Assembly (NCBI RefSeq): GCF_003841405.1
Contig: NZ_PXYA01000001.1
Span: 806,001 to 870,000, forward strand
Source of the DNA: Tetragenococcus halophilus subsp. halophilus DSM 20339
GTDB lineage: Bacteria > Bacillota > Bacilli > Lactobacillales > Enterococcaceae
Length of the DNA: 64,000 nt
Reading direction: 5' to 3'
Within the stretch, counting starts at the first letter, position 1. Each line of letters starts with the position of its first letter. The translations under genes were made by a program, and so were the position numbers. Shown piece by piece: positions 36,203 to 47,495 of this stretch. A model generated the notes under the pieces. That model saw only the letters and a program-made list of their open reading frames with translations. It was not told where the DNA came from and made no database searches.

Positions 36203-36496
36203 TTAATCCATCGGTCTAATCCAACTTGATTTAAGCAGTGGTCGAAAAACAACAAACTCTTTTTCTAAGTTAACATGAACAACTTCGTAATTGGCATTTA
36301 ACCAAGCATAAGCACCATTTTCAGGATGTAAATAATCATTTGTCCACCAGTCAACGAAGGTGCGAGCAGACCTCGGAAGTCCACGAGCAGGAAACAATAA
36401 CTCATCAAATTGAGTAAAAGTTAATGTGACTTGTGTGCCACCATTATTTTTAAGATATGTAGTGATCACATCATATTTTTTTCTTCTTCCTGCCAT
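36203..36496 (-). CDS. DUF7662-like conserved hypothetical protein
   Basis: A 97-residue soluble protein. The pattern VTLTFTQFDELLFPARGLPRSARTF, WW near residue 50, HPENGAYAWL and a last strand VVFRPL resembles the small DUF7662 family of unknown function. AGGAGGGG lies before the ATG. It is a single gene between the PTS IIB and the divergent YigZ gene. I cannot assign a role; the arrangement of aromatic residues suggests a nucleic-acid-binding or toxin-antitoxin-like small domain, but that is speculation. Confidence 0.7.
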   Translation of the reverse strand: MAGRRKKYDVITTYLKNNGGTQVTLTFTQFDELLFPARGLPRSARTFVDWWTNDYLHPENGAYAWLNANYEVVHVNLEKEFVVFRPLLKSSWIRPMD

Positions 36497-36623
36497 GCCA
36501 ACCCCTCCTTATTTCCATTATCACGCCTGAAAGAACAAAATGCAACTTTTAAGCGAAATACTGCCATCTAACTTCCAACTATATTATACTAATAAATGAA
36601 AGTAAAAAACAGAGGTGAAATTA

Positions 36624-37256
36624 ATGCTTGAAAGTTATCGTACGATTCAAAAAGATGGACAAGCGGAATTAGAAATTAAAAAATCACGCTTTATTTGTTC
36701 ATTAAAACGAGTATACACCGAAGATGAAGCTAAAGCTTTTATACAAGAATTAAAAAAGAAACATTGGAAAGCTAATCATAATTGTAGTGCCTTTCTCATA
36801 GGCGAAGAAATTGAGATACAGCGTTCCAGCGATGATGGCGAACCTTCTGGTACAGCGGGTAATCCCATGTTAGAAGTATTAAAAAAACAGGAGCTGATTA
36901 ATGTTTGCGCAGTCGTTACTCGCTATTTTGGTGGCACAAAATTAGGCGCAGGAGGCTTGATACGTGCTTATTCTCATTCTGTTAGCCATGCCCTAGAAGA
37001 AACAAAGATCGTCCAAGGTATTTTACAAGAAGAAATTTATGTCACAATTGATTACCCACTGCTAGGTAAATTACAAAACTTTTTGGAACAGCAGGAGTAT
37101 ATGGTTGCTAACACAGAATTTTTAGAAAAAGTGACTTTATGTGTACTTGTCAAAAATTTGGATACTTTTATTGAAGCAGTCACAGAATTATTAAACAATC
37201 AAGCCAGTTTTGAAAAAGGTGAGAAACGTTATCATGAACATTTGATAAAAAATTAA
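36624..37256 (+). CDS. YigZ/IMPACT family protein
   Basis: A 210-residue member of the UPF0029/IMPACT family. The N-terminal domain (1-125) contains the family signature (RSSDDGEPSGTAGNPMLEVL and RYFGGTKLGAGGLIRAYS), and the C-terminal ferredoxin-like domain (about 135-205) follows. Members are linked to translation or stress regulation by analogy with eukaryotic IMPACT, but no enzymatic role is proven. AGAGGTG lies before the ATG at 36624. Divergent from the DUF7662 gene, convergent with the GntR gene. Confidence 0.9.
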   Translation: MLESYRTIQKDGQAELEIKKSRFICSLKRVYTEDEAKAFIQELKKKHWKANHNCSAFLIGEEIEIQRSSDDGEPSGTAGNPMLEVLKKQELINVCAVVTRYFGGTKLGAGGLIRAYSHSVSHALEETKIVQGILQEEIYVTIDYPLLGKLQNFLEQQEYMVANTEFLEKVTLCVLVKNLDTFIEAVTELLNNQASFEKGEKRYHEHLIKN

Positions 37257-37294
37257 GCACTGCAAAGCCCCTTTTATATCGGGCTTTGCAGTGC
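37250..37294 (-). terminator. Bidirectional terminator between YigZ and GntR genes
   Basis: GCACTGCAAAGCCC / GGGCTTTGCAGTGC, 14-base perfect arms and a 10-nt loop. The T-rich tail is on the minus strand (TTAATTTTTT). Confidence 0.88.
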
Positions 37295-37299
37295 TTAGC

Positions 37300-38007
37300 T
37301 TATTTTTCTAAGAAAAATTCAAAACGATTGCCTACATACTGGCTGCGCACATACTCAAACGGTGTACCATCTTCAAAATAAGATACTTGTCGCATTAGTA
37401 AGATCGCATCGCCCTTTTTAACTTGCAAGTATTCAGCTTTCTTTTCTGATGCAACAACAGCAGAAATGGTTTGATTCGCTCTTCCAATTTTGTGTTGTCC
37501 TTTTTCTTCTAGGGTACGATATAAAGAAGCAGAAATCTCCTCTTTACTAAAATCACGGATAATTTTTTCCGGAATACTTGCAACTTCAAAACATATAGGA
37601 ATACCATCTGCTAGACGAACTCTTTCCATTCGTAAGATGGCTTCATGCTCAGTTAAACTTAAACGTTCCATCTCACTGGAGCTTGGTTGCGTGAAAAAAT
37701 AAGAAATAGCTTTACTCGAAGGCTTACGTCCTTGAGAAAGCATAATTTCAGTAAAACTTGTAGTACCACTCATTTTTTCCTGTACTTTTTGCCGCGCTAC
37801 ATAAGTACCTGAACCAATCTTTCTTTCTAATATACCTTCATCAGACAAAGTTTGAATGGCTTGTCTTAATGTCATCCGACTGACACCGAATGCTTCAGAC
37901 AATTCTCTTTCAGAAGGAAGTCGATCACCGATTTTCCAATATTCTGCTTCAATTTTATCTTTGATTTTATCATGAATTTGGAGATATACAGGTAAGGTTT
38001 CTGGCAA
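37300..38007 (-). CDS. GntR/HutC-family transcriptional regulator
   Basis: A 235-residue repressor with an N-terminal winged helix (about 10-75: IGDRLPSERELSEAFGVSRMTLRQAI in family order) and a C-terminal UTRA ligand domain (about 90-233). It resembles NagR/YvoA, which senses amino-sugar phosphates, but the ligand cannot be told from sequence. The start is TTG at 38007, seven bases after AAGGAGG; a GTG three codons earlier falls inside that site. No sugar genes are adjacent apart from the PTS IIB 1.2 kb away. Confidence 0.87.
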   Translation of the reverse strand: MPETLPVYLQIHDKIKDKIEAEYWKIGDRLPSERELSEAFGVSRMTLRQAIQTLSDEGILERKIGSGTYVARQKVQEKMSGTTSFTEIMLSQGRKPSSKAISYFFTQPSSSEMERLSLTEHEAILRMERVRLADGIPICFEVASIPEKIIRDFSKEEISASLYRTLEEKGQHKIGRANQTISAVVASEKKAEYLQVKKGDAILLMRQVSYFEDGTPFEYVRSQYVGNRFEFFLEK

Positions 38008-38095
38008 AGATGCCACCTCCTTCTAAAACATTTTTTAATCGAAAAATGAAAGTCAAATACGCTAACTTAAGTTTAAAGACAATCATATTCATAAA

Positions 38096-38260
38096 CTAAC
38101 GAATTTTGGCCTGCCATTTAATGCGTTGGCGAGTTGGGCGTTTTTCCTTAACTGCCAGCCCTTTTTTTCCAACATTTACTTCCACATCTTTTTTAGACAC
38201 ATCGTAAATGGTCTCCGCTGCTTCAGTAAGTTTTCCTTTTAGATTCTTTCCAAGCTTCAT
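38096..38260 (-). CDS. Small basic protein of 54 residues
   Basis: Starts MKLGKNLKGKLTEAAETIYD and ends in RQRIKWQAKIR. About a third of its residues are Lys or Arg. AAGGGAAG lies seven bases before the ATG. The coding pattern (no rare-codon runs, clean stop, conserved-looking amphipathic start) argues for a real gene, and it sits between the GntR gene and the tRNA pair with no other frame competing. I do not recognise the family. A nucleic-acid- or ribosome-binding role would fit the charge but is guesswork. Confidence 0.65.
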   Translation of the reverse strand: MKLGKNLKGKLTEAAETIYDVSKKDVEVNVGKKGLAVKEKRPTRQRIKWQAKIR

Positions 38261-38354
38261 CTTAACACTTCCCTTATTGATTTATTTGATCTTTTTATTT
38301 TTTCACTGAATGTAAGCTTTCTCTTAGACTATCGCAAAAATTAAATGAAATCAA

Positions 38355-38383
38355 CAAAAAAAGCACCAGAAAAAATCTGATGC
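38355..38383 (-). terminator. Terminator of the tRNA-Tyr/tRNA-Gln unit
   Basis: GCATCAGA / TCTGGTGC with a five- or six-base loop and TTTTTTT on the minus strand, nine bases after tRNA-Gln. Confidence 0.9.
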
Positions 38384-38391
38384 CCGCAAAA

Positions 38392-38463
38392 CTGGGATAG
38401 CTGGATTCGAACCAGCGCATGATGGAGTCAAAGTCCATTGCCTTACCGCTTGGCTATATCCCA
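38392..38463 (-). tRNA. tRNA-Gln (TTG)
   Basis: 72-base cloverleaf: acceptor TGGGATA / TATCCCA with discriminator G, D arm with AGCGGTAAGGC, anticodon loop CTTTGAC (anticodon TTG, read 34-36), T loop GGTTCGAATCC. CCA is not encoded. Second gene of the tRNA unit. Confidence 0.96.
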
Positions 38464-38467
38464 ATGG

Positions 38468-38548
38468 TGGAGGAGAAAGGATTCGAACCTTTGAACCCGA
38501 AGGAACGGATTTACAGTCCGCCGCGTTTAGCCACTTCGCTACTCCTCC
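38468..38548 (-). tRNA. tRNA-Tyr (GTA)
   Basis: 81-base class II tRNA: acceptor GGAGGAG / CTCCTCC with discriminator A, anticodon loop CTGTAAA (anticodon GTA), a long variable arm CGTTCCTTCGGGTTC and T loop GGTTCGAATCC. Four bases separate it from tRNA-Gln. Confidence 0.96.
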
Positions 38549-38577
38549 AAAAAGTCCGGTAAAAACCTGACTTAGAT

Positions 38578-38606
38578 ATAATACAAGATATTTTATATTT
38601 TTGCAA
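38578..38606 (-). promoter_or_regulatory. Promoter of the tRNA unit
   Basis: Minus strand TTGCAA (38601-38606), 17-base spacer, TATTAT (38578-38583), about 30 bases before tRNA-Tyr. Confidence 0.8.
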
Positions 38607-38625
38607 TAATTTTTGGCAATAAATT

Positions 38626-38859
38626 TTAATTTTCATGTAAATTCCAACGACGAATAATTGTTTCAATCGCTAGATCCAAAGTTTTACTAGTTCCTAAATC
38701 TTCATCATCCGCAAAACTTTGAAATTCTTTTGGTCCAAAACTAAGCACTTCACCAATCTGCTTTTTACCAATATATAACTCAGTTACTGGGTAAGTCTGC
38801 CCTTTGATATTTCTACTAGTTTCTTCACTGTGAACTTCAATCTCTTTATTCTTCTTCAA
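38626..38859 (-). CDS. DUF2969 family protein
   Basis: A 77-residue protein that starts MKKNKEIEVH from a TTG at 38859, six bases after GAGGTG; upstream in-frame ATGs (38880, 38919) would add residues absent from the family and have no ribosome site. The body (GKKQIGEVLSFGPKEFQSF and TLDLAIETIIRRWNLHE) matches DUF2969, a short protein of lactobacilli and enterococci with no known role. Single gene upstream of the tRNA promoter. Confidence 0.82.
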   Translation of the reverse strand: MKKNKEIEVHSEETSRNIKGQTYPVTELYIGKKQIGEVLSFGPKEFQSFADDEDLGTSKTLDLAIETIIRRWNLHEN

Positions 38860-39057
38860 ACTTCTCACCTCGAAATTCATTTTAGCATATTTTCTATGTA
38901 ACGCTAGAATAAAATACAAAAATCAAGCTAAAACTAGCTTATATTTACATTTATATCTTGTGTAAAATACTAAAAACTGTATATTCATCTTCACTTACAT
39001 ATTAAATACAATGAACCTCAGGCGCAAGCACCTGAGGACTAAATAGTTTTACGTTTT

Positions 39058-39333
39058 TTAATGGGTTTTATAGCTGTAGATTGGCTTTTCTTGATCCACA
39101 GTATTTTTCTTTAAAGAAAACTCTTTAGGTACATAGTCAATACCACCTTTGGCAAATGGGTTACAACGTAAAATACGTGCAATCCCCATCACCAAACCTT
39201 TAAATGTTCCATGAACCTTTAAAGCTTCTAGCATATAGCTAGAACAGCTAGGATAATAACGGCAACTCGGAGGGAATAAAGGAGAAATAAACCGTTGATA
39301 TCCTCTGATTAAAATTAAAAAAATCTTTTGCAT
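39058..39333 (-). CDS. yidD: Membrane protein insertion efficiency factor YidD
   Basis: A 91-residue peripheral membrane protein helping YidC insert proteins. An amphipathic N-terminus ([19 protein letters not shown]) is followed by the cysteine-rich signature [17 protein letters not shown] and [23 protein letters not shown] precedes the ATG. A structured leader (39364-39448) lies between it and the upstream epuA gene. Length and motifs are typical. Confidence 0.93.
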   Translation of the reverse strand: MQKIFLILIRGYQRFISPLFPPSCRYYPSCSSYMLEALKVHGTFKGLVMGIARILRCNPFAKGGIDYVPKEFSLKKNTVDQEKPIYSYKTH

Positions 39334-39363
39334 AAGCTCTGGACTCCTTTTTGAGAAACAAGC

Positions 39364-39448
39364 AAAATAGCCGAACTACACCGGATGAGATTCGCTAATT
39401 CTGCATTACATCCAGACGAAAGCCATCTCTTCATAGTTCGGTTATTTT
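39364..39448 (-). promoter_or_regulatory. Structured element between epuA and yidD
   Basis: On the minus strand an outer stem AAAATAACCGAACTA / TAGTTCGGCTATTTT encloses about 55 bases in which GAGAT can pair with ATCTC, or CTGGATG with CATCCGG. The two inner pairings cross, so they are mutually exclusive or form a pseudoknot. It ends about 30 bases before yidD. It could be an elaborate terminator for murA-epuA or a leader of yidD. It matches no riboswitch I know. Confidence 0.5.
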
Positions 39449-39477
39449 ATTATTAAAGAGATGCTTACCACAATCTC

Positions 39478-39660
39478 TTAAAATTGAACAAACTCAAAAA
39501 TATGCTGCCATAGTGCTCGGCTGAAAACATGTAACGGTGAACCATCGCCAATTCCACTATAACCAATCATTAAACCAACAAAAAACAAGACCACGGCTAA
39601 TGCAATAACTGATAAAACTTTAATTAATGAAATTAATACATCACGACTTAAATACATCAT
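39478..39660 (-). CDS. epuA: EpuA-type small membrane protein
   Basis: A 60-residue single-pass protein annotated in many firmicutes as 'DNA-directed RNA polymerase subunit beta' (EpuA, PF11772 type), despite no sequence link to RpoB. A helix at about 8-32 (SLIKVLSVIALAVVLFFVGL in its core) is followed by GYSGIGDGSPLHVFS and an amphipathic end. It sits 12 bases after murA, its usual partner. Role unknown. Confidence 0.85.
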   Translation of the reverse strand: MMYLSRDVLISLIKVLSVIALAVVLFFVGLMIGYSGIGDGSPLHVFSRALWQHIFEFVQF

Positions 39661-39672
39661 GACCTCCTAATT

Positions 39673-40962
39673 TTATACCTGGACTTCTTCTTTTACTGGA
39701 TTATCGTTCACTCGTTCGATATTAGCGCCTAACTTTTGTAACTTTTCATGGAATTGATAGTAACCACGGTCAAGATATTTTAAGTTACGTACGCGAGTAA
39801 TACCTTCAGCTTTTAGCCCAGCTAGGACTAATGCAGCCGCAGCCCTTAGATCAGTTGTGTATACCAAAGCGCCTTGAAGTGAATCATTGCCTTGCATAAT
39901 GGCTACATTCCCGTCGATTTTCATATGAGCATTCATTTTCCGCATTTCTTCTAAATGTTGAAAACGATTTTCAAAAACTGTTTCTGTAGTAACACTAGTT
40001 CCATTTGCCAATAATTGTAACACGCTAGTTTGTGCCTGCATGTCTGTTGGAAACCCTGGATGCGGCAGTGTCTTAATATCAGTAGGTTGTAATTGTGAAG
40101 GACCTTGTACTCTGATTCCTTCTTCGGTTTCTGTCACTTCTGCACCCATCTCTTTTATTTTAGACAACAATGGGCGATTATGTTCTGCAATAGCATCTTT
40201 AATAAAAACATCATTGTTTGGCATTGCGCCAGCCACCATAAATGTGCCTGCTTCAATACGATCTTGTACGATTGCATGATTTACAGCATGCAACTGTTCT
40301 ACACCTTCAATACGCATTGTTTCTGTACCAGCACCATGAATCTTCGCGCCCATTTTATTAAGTACATTTGCTAGATCAACAATTTCAGGTTCTCTTGCTA
40401 CGTTATCAATTGTAGTTGTCCCTTTAGCTTTAACAGCTGCCATCATAATATTTTGTGTTGCACCAACACTAGGAAAATCAAGATAAATACTATTGCCTTC
40501 AAGTTGATCAGCAACTGCTTCAATATAACCATTCTTTTGATGAATAGTAGCACCAAGGGCCTGAAATCCCTTTAAATGAAGATCTATAGGACGTTTACCA
40601 ATAGCACACCCACCAGGCATTGCTACTTTTGCATGTCCGTTGCGTGCTAATAACGGTCCTAAAACAACGATTGAAGCGCGCATTTTACTAACATACTCAT
40701 AAGGTGCTTCAATTTCTAAAGGATATGAAGCATCAACGGTTATTTCTTTTTTATCCAAATCAAAATCCACTTTTGCGTTCAAATGATGAATAACTTCTTT
40801 CATAGTAAATACATCTGAAAGAATCGGAACACTACTGAATTTAGTTGTTCCTTCTTCTGCTAATAAACTAGCAGCCAAAATTGGCAAAACTGCATTTTTT
40901 GCCCCTTCAATTTCTACGGTTCCTTTTAATGGATTATCACCATAAACGATAATCTCTTCCAT
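39673..40962 (-). CDS. murA: UDP-N-acetylglucosamine 1-carboxyvinyltransferase
   Basis: First committed step of peptidoglycan synthesis: transfers enolpyruvate from PEP to UDP-GlcNAc; target of fosfomycin. The 429 residues include the catalytic Lys in [14 protein letters not shown] (about 22) and the loop cysteine in [15 protein letters not shown] (about 117), so it should be fosfomycin-sensitive. GGAGGG precedes the ATG. In an operon with epuA. Firmicutes usually have two murA paralogues; this context (near DUF1146 and the atp operon) is that of murA1. Confidence 0.94.
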   Translation of the reverse strand: MEEIIVYGDNPLKGTVEIEGAKNAVLPILAASLLAEEGTTKFSSVPILSDVFTMKEVIHHLNAKVDFDLDKKEITVDASYPLEIEAPYEYVSKMRASIVVLGPLLARNGHAKVAMPGGCAIGKRPIDLHLKGFQALGATIHQKNGYIEAVADQLEGNSIYLDFPSVGATQNIMMAAVKAKGTTTIDNVAREPEIVDLANVLNKMGAKIHGAGTETMRIEGVEQLHAVNHAIVQDRIEAGTFMVAGAMPNNDVFIKDAIAEHNRPLLSKIKEMGAEVTETEEGIRVQGPSQLQPTDIKTLPHPGFPTDMQAQTSVLQLLANGTSVTTETVFENRFQHLEEMRKMNAHMKIDGNVAIMQGNDSLQGALVYTTDLRAAAALVLAGLKAEGITRVRNLKYLDRGYYQFHEKLQKLGANIERVNDNPVKEEVQV

Positions 40963-41053
40963 GTTGTTCCCTCCAAATAAAACGTGTTACTTTTTTGACA
41001 AAATTCTTTTAAAGTATACCACATTCGTTTTTGATAATATAGTGAATTGCTTA

Positions 41054-41287
41054 TTAAAGAAATGTTAAGAATATATTTTTACTTAATGTAATAATTTCCA
41101 AGAAAAAACTACTTGCTATATAACCGATCACAATGGAAAAAAGGACAATGATCATCCTTATTTGTGCGGTATGAAGAGATTTAAAAAAAGCTTCGATGCG
41201 TAAAGCGCCTAAAGACCAAAATGCTAAATAAATAAAAGCAAAATGACTAACTAAACGTATAATAGCATCAATTCCGAACGTTTGCAT
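41054..41287 (-). CDS. DUF1146 (YwzB) family membrane protein
   Basis: A 77-residue protein with two membrane helices (about 10-30 and 42-65) of the DUF1146/YwzB family, which in firmicutes usually sits between the atp operon and murA exactly as here. Start at 41287 (MQTFGIDAIIRLVSHFAFIY) with CGAGG upstream; nine more in-frame codons are open upstream but without support. Function unknown. Confidence 0.85.
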   Translation of the reverse strand: MQTFGIDAIIRLVSHFAFIYLAFWSLGALRIEAFFKSLHTAQIRMIIVLFSIVIGYIASSFFLEIITLSKNIFLTFL

Positions 41288-41663
41288 AAAATAACCTCGC
41301 TTACTAAATCTCATAACAATTATTACAATTATGTTAACATAAAAAGAGCAAAATAAAAAATAATCACCTTATAAAATCTTCAAGGGAAAACGCTAAGCAT
41401 TGGACAAAGACAGAGAATAAAGCATTGAGAAGCTCCTGCGTTAGTAAAATAAAAGTTATATCTTTGTTTTTCAGATAAAACTTTTCCATTTCTCTCTCCA
41501 TGTTTGGATTTTCAGATAGAATTTTTCTAAACTGTTGTCCGTGTTTTCGTTTTCAGATAATAGATTGTCGAACTTTTGTCCGTGTTTTACTATTTACTTG
41601 TCCGCTAGAAAACCTCAATAAATTTTACATTTAGCCTCTTATAAAGTATATGTTGCTTTTTAA
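41288..41663. other. Intergenic region between DUF1146 and the atp terminators
   Basis: About 375 bases. The main content is copy 2 of the dispersed repeat (41377-41614). The rest is A+T-rich and holds the DUF1146 promoter region, for which no clear -10/-35 was found. Confidence 0.6.
41377..41614 (-). repeat. Dispersed ~240-bp repeat, copy 2 (inverted)
   Basis: Reverse complement of copy 1 (26161-26404), same three internal ~41-base units (CACGGACAAAAGTT, CACGGACAACAGTT, CATGGAGAGAGAAA at their starts). By eye roughly 85% identical with small indels; one ~8-base insertion near the distal end. Lies in intergenic DNA. Confidence 0.85.
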
Positions 41664-41710
41664 CAAAAAAAGTGCCATACACTCAATAGACTAACAAATG
41701 TATGGCATTC
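41664..41710 (-). terminator. Distal terminator of the atp operon
   Basis: ATGCCATACA / TGTATGGCAC with a 17-nt loop and TTTTTTTG on the minus strand. Confidence 0.85.
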
Positions 41711-41714
41711 TATA

Positions 41715-41747
41715 AAAAAGTAGCCAGATTTATTCTGACTACCTTTT
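41715..41747 (-). terminator. Proximal terminator of the atp operon
   Basis: GGTAGTCAGA / TCTGGCTAC with a five-base loop and TTTTTT on the minus strand, starting at the atpC stop codon. It forms a tandem pair with 41664-41710. Confidence 0.9.
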
Positions 41748-42170
41748 TTACCTGTGTTTTGAAACATTGATACGGTTAATTGCACGATGGAGTGCAACTT
41801 CAGCACGTTGTTGTTCATCGATATCAGATGTTTGTTTTGCTTGTTCAATCGTCTCTTCTGCCCTTTGCTTGGCTCTTTCAGCACGTGAAATGTCAATATC
41901 CCGTGCTCTTTCAGCACTATCTGCAATGATTGTTACTACGTTATCACGAACTTCAATGATTCCCCCATTAACAGCTACCCAATTCACATGGTTTTCTGCA
42001 TCCGTCCGTTTGACTCGAACTTCATCAATTTCTAAGGGGGCAACAATCGGTGCGTGATTTACTAAAATTCCCAGTTCACCACTTGTCGTGATCGCAACAA
42101 CCATCGTTGCATGATGATCAAAAACCAAGACATTAGGCGTTACGACATTGACCGTTAAATATTGCTCCAT
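41748..42170 (-). CDS. atpC: ATP synthase epsilon subunit
   Basis: A 140-residue F1 central-stalk subunit. The N-terminal beta-sandwich (1-85, with [18 protein letters not shown]) is followed by a two-helix C-terminal domain rich in Ala, Arg and Glu. It couples rotation and can inhibit ATP hydrolysis. Last gene of the operon, 13 bases after atpD, before tandem terminators. In lactic bacteria the enzyme mainly pumps protons out at the expense of ATP. Confidence 0.94.
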   Translation of the reverse strand: MEQYLTVNVVTPNVLVFDHHATMVVAITTSGELGILVNHAPIVAPLEIDEVRVKRTDAENHVNWVAVNGGIIEVRDNVVTIIADSAERARDIDISRAERAKQRAEETIEQAKQTSDIDEQQRAEVALHRAINRINVSKHR

Positions 42171-42183
42171 AAGGCACCTCTTT

Positions 42184-43608
<1,425 letters not shown>

Positions 43609-43616
43609 TTATGAAA

Positions 43617-44513
43617 TTATTCTAAAGCGGCTGCGCCACCAACGATTTCTGTAATTTCTTGGGTAATAGCCCCCTGCCGAGCCCGATTGTACGAAGTCGA
43701 TAAATCACTAATAATATTATCGGCATTGTCTGAAGCCGTCTGCATCGCTGTCATTCCTGCAGCATGTTCTGCTGTTTTCGCGTCAACAATAGCTCCGTAG
43801 ATCAGACTTTCAGCATATTGCGGCAACAATTGATCTAAAATTTCTTCTTCAGAAGGTTCAAAAATATATTCTTGCTCATATTCTGTAGCCTCTGAAGGGT
43901 CTAAATCTGAAATAGGTAACATTTTTTCCACTCGAAATTGACTTGTTAAGGAATTTACATGGTGATTATAACAAACATACAACTCATCAAAAACTTCATT
44001 TTGATACATAGAAGTTGTTAAGTTAACAATTTTTCTCACTTCATCAAAACTTGGTTGATCCGATAAATTCCGTAATTCATAAGCGATATCGATCCCTCTA
44101 GTTTTGAAAAAATCCGATCCAGTAGCCCCAATGGTAATCATTACATATTCATCTGAAGAATCATGATCTTCTTGTAACATCGTCATCATTTGCTTCAAAA
44201 TAGAACTATTATAGTTTCCTACTAGTCCACCATCGGCTGTAATAACAATGTAAGCTGTCCTTTTTACTGGTCGATTGACCAACATCGGATTTAATTGCTT
44301 TAATTCTTCAGCTGAATGTCCTTCCGTTAATTGGCCAGCTACAATATGAGTGACCAATTCACGGACTTTATTCGCATACATTTGAAATTGTTTAGAATGG
44401 GCTTGTGATTTAGTAAGTTTAGAAGCCGAAACCATTTGCATCGCCTTAGTAATTTGTCCTGTTTTTTTGGTCGAAGCAATTCTGTCTCTTATTTCATTTA
44501 AAGACTCAGCCAT
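43617..44513 (-). CDS. atpG: ATP synthase gamma subunit
   Basis: 298-residue central shaft of F1. Long N- and C-terminal helices ([20 protein letters not shown] at the start; [15 protein letters not shown] and [20 protein letters not shown] at the end) form the coiled coil that rotates inside the alpha3beta3 ring. Length is normal; 22 bases after atpA. Confidence 0.95.
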   Translation of the reverse strand: MAESLNEIRDRIASTKKTGQITKAMQMVSASKLTKSQAHSKQFQMYANKVRELVTHIVAGQLTEGHSAEELKQLNPMLVNRPVKRTAYIVITADGGLVGNYNSSILKQMMTMLQEDHDSSDEYVMITIGATGSDFFKTRGIDIAYELRNLSDQPSFDEVRKIVNLTTSMYQNEVFDELYVCYNHHVNSLTSQFRVEKMLPISDLDPSEATEYEQEYIFEPSEEEILDQLLPQYAESLIYGAIVDAKTAEHAAGMTAMQTASDNADNIISDLSTSYNRARQGAITQEITEIVGGAAALE

Positions 44514-44535
44514 AGACCTTCACCTCTTTTGCTTA

Positions 44536-46080
<1,545 letters not shown>

Positions 46081-46099
46081 CTAATTCACCTCTGTTTTT

Positions 46100-46642
46100 C
46101 TATTTGCTCAATTCATTACGCAAATTTTCAATACGTGTTTTTAAACTTCCATCGATAACTTTTCCATTTGTTTCAACGATGATCCCACCTACAATTGCAG
46201 GATCAACCTTTTCTTGCAAATTTGCGATTTTATAACCAAATTTTTGTGCAATATTTGTTGTTAATTTGGTTTTTTGTTCTTTTTTCAAAGGTATGGCTGT
46301 GGTTATACTTCCTAAAAGAACGCCCATACTTTCATCATATCTTTTTTCATATTCATCGATAATCAGAAGTAAATCATACATCCGACCATACTGAAAAATA
46401 ACTTCTAAGGCATTATAAATCATTCCATCAAAATTTTTGACCAATTCATCCATAATGCTTCTTTTTTCTTGCATATTTAAGCGTCGATCGCTTAATATGT
46501 CTCCCAAATCAGGAGCAGCTTCAAAAATCTCACGTAATACAAGTAACTTTTGATAAATATCTTCGACTTGCCCTTTTTCTGCCGCCAATTCGTATAAGGC
46601 TTTGCCGTAACGTTTAGCTACTGTGTTCTTATCTAGTTTCAT
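46100..46642 (-). CDS. atpH: ATP synthase delta subunit
   Basis: 180-residue peripheral-stalk subunit that ties F1 to the b subunits. An N-terminal helical bundle (1-105) and a C-terminal domain containing VDPAIVGGIIVETNGKVIDG, the family signature, are both present. It overlaps atpF by 14 bases, implying translational coupling. Confidence 0.94.
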   Translation of the reverse strand: MKLDKNTVAKRYGKALYELAAEKGQVEDIYQKLLVLREIFEAAPDLGDILSDRRLNMQEKRSIMDELVKNFDGMIYNALEVIFQYGRMYDLLLIIDEYEKRYDESMGVLLGSITTAIPLKKEQKTKLTTNIAQKFGYKIANLQEKVDPAIVGGIIVETNGKVIDGSLKTRIENLRNELSK

Positions 46643-47159
46643 CTTCTGAACCTAAACTTTCAATATATTGATTGATCAACGATTCATGCGCCTCTTCAGA
46701 AAGTTCTTTATTTATGATTTTTTCTGCGATTTGAACCGAAAGATCAGCGACATCCCCTTTAACCGAAGATAGGGCTGCTTGACGTTCAACAGAAATATCA
46801 TCTCTAGCTTTTTCTTTCATCTGTGATACTTCATCTTGCGCATCGTTGACGATTTTTTGGCGGCTTGATTCTCCAGTACTTTTAGCGTTTTTGATGATAT
46901 CTGAAGCCTCAGATTTAGAAGCTGACAATTGTTCTTGTCGCGTGTCTTCTAATTCTTGCGCTTTCTGGCGTGATTGTTCGGCTGAATCTAAATCATTGGC
47001 GATCTTTTTTTCACGTTTATTCATCATGTCAGCAATTGCATTCCACGCAAATTTTTTCAAAAGCGCCAATAATAAAACAAATGAGCCGGTAACCACAACA
47101 ATATTTGAAATAGTCGTATTTTGCACATCAGCAACTGACAAAACCAATTGATTTAGCAT
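46629..47159 (-). CDS. atpF: ATP synthase b subunit
   Basis: 176-residue stator: one N-terminal membrane helix (about 15-35, ISNIVVVTGSFVLLLALLKK) and a long charged helical stalk. The N-terminus has a slightly long hydrophilic lead (MLNQLVLSVADVQNTT). Preceded by a terminator-like hairpin at 47208-47249 that may reduce its expression relative to atpB and atpE. Overlaps atpH. Confidence 0.94.
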   Translation of the reverse strand: MLNQLVLSVADVQNTTISNIVVVTGSFVLLLALLKKFAWNAIADMMNKREKKIANDLDSAEQSRQKAQELEDTRQEQLSASKSEASDIIKNAKSTGESSRQKIVNDAQDEVSQMKEKARDDISVERQAALSSVKGDVADLSVQIAEKIINKELSEEAHESLINQYIESLGSEDETR

Positions 47160-47207
47160 GCTTGTAACTCCTTTACAAATTATTTTATAATTAAAAACTT
47201 TTATGAC

Positions 47208-47249
47208 AAAAAAGCAGGAGGACGTAAGAGACGATCACCTCCGCTTTTT
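47208..47249 (-). terminator. Attenuator-like hairpin between atpE and atpF
   Basis: On the minus strand GCGGAGG / CCTCC(T)GC with one bulged base and a 16-nt loop, followed by TTTTTT. It has every mark of an intrinsic terminator but lies inside the operon, seven bases after the atpE stop. Confidence 0.75.
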
Positions 47250-47255
47250 CACTCT

Positions 47256-47465
47256 TTATAAGATCATAAGTAAAGCAATGACGATCCCTAAAATTGGTAG
47301 AGCTTCAATGAAAGCTATCCCTAAAATCATCATAGAACGTAATTGACCTGACATCTCTGGCTGACGAGCCATTGATTCTATGGTTTGAGCAATAACTTTT
47401 GAATTTCCATAACCAGCTCCAATAGCTGCCCCTATAATTGCTAATCCTGCTCCAATAAATGCCAT
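47256..47465 (-). CDS. atpE: ATP synthase c subunit
   Basis: 69-residue proteolipid that forms the rotor ring. Two membrane helices flank the polar loop RQPEM; the proton-binding glutamate is in GIAFIEALPILG (about 53). The first helix has the glycine-rich GAGLAIIGAAIGAGYG. Several copies per enzyme are needed, which the following hairpin could help supply. GGAGG before the ATG. Confidence 0.95.
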   Translation of the reverse strand: MAFIGAGLAIIGAAIGAGYGNSKVIAQTIESMARQPEMSGQLRSMMILGIAFIEALPILGIVIALLMIL

Positions 47466-47495
47466 AATACTTTTCCTCCTAATATATTAATATTC

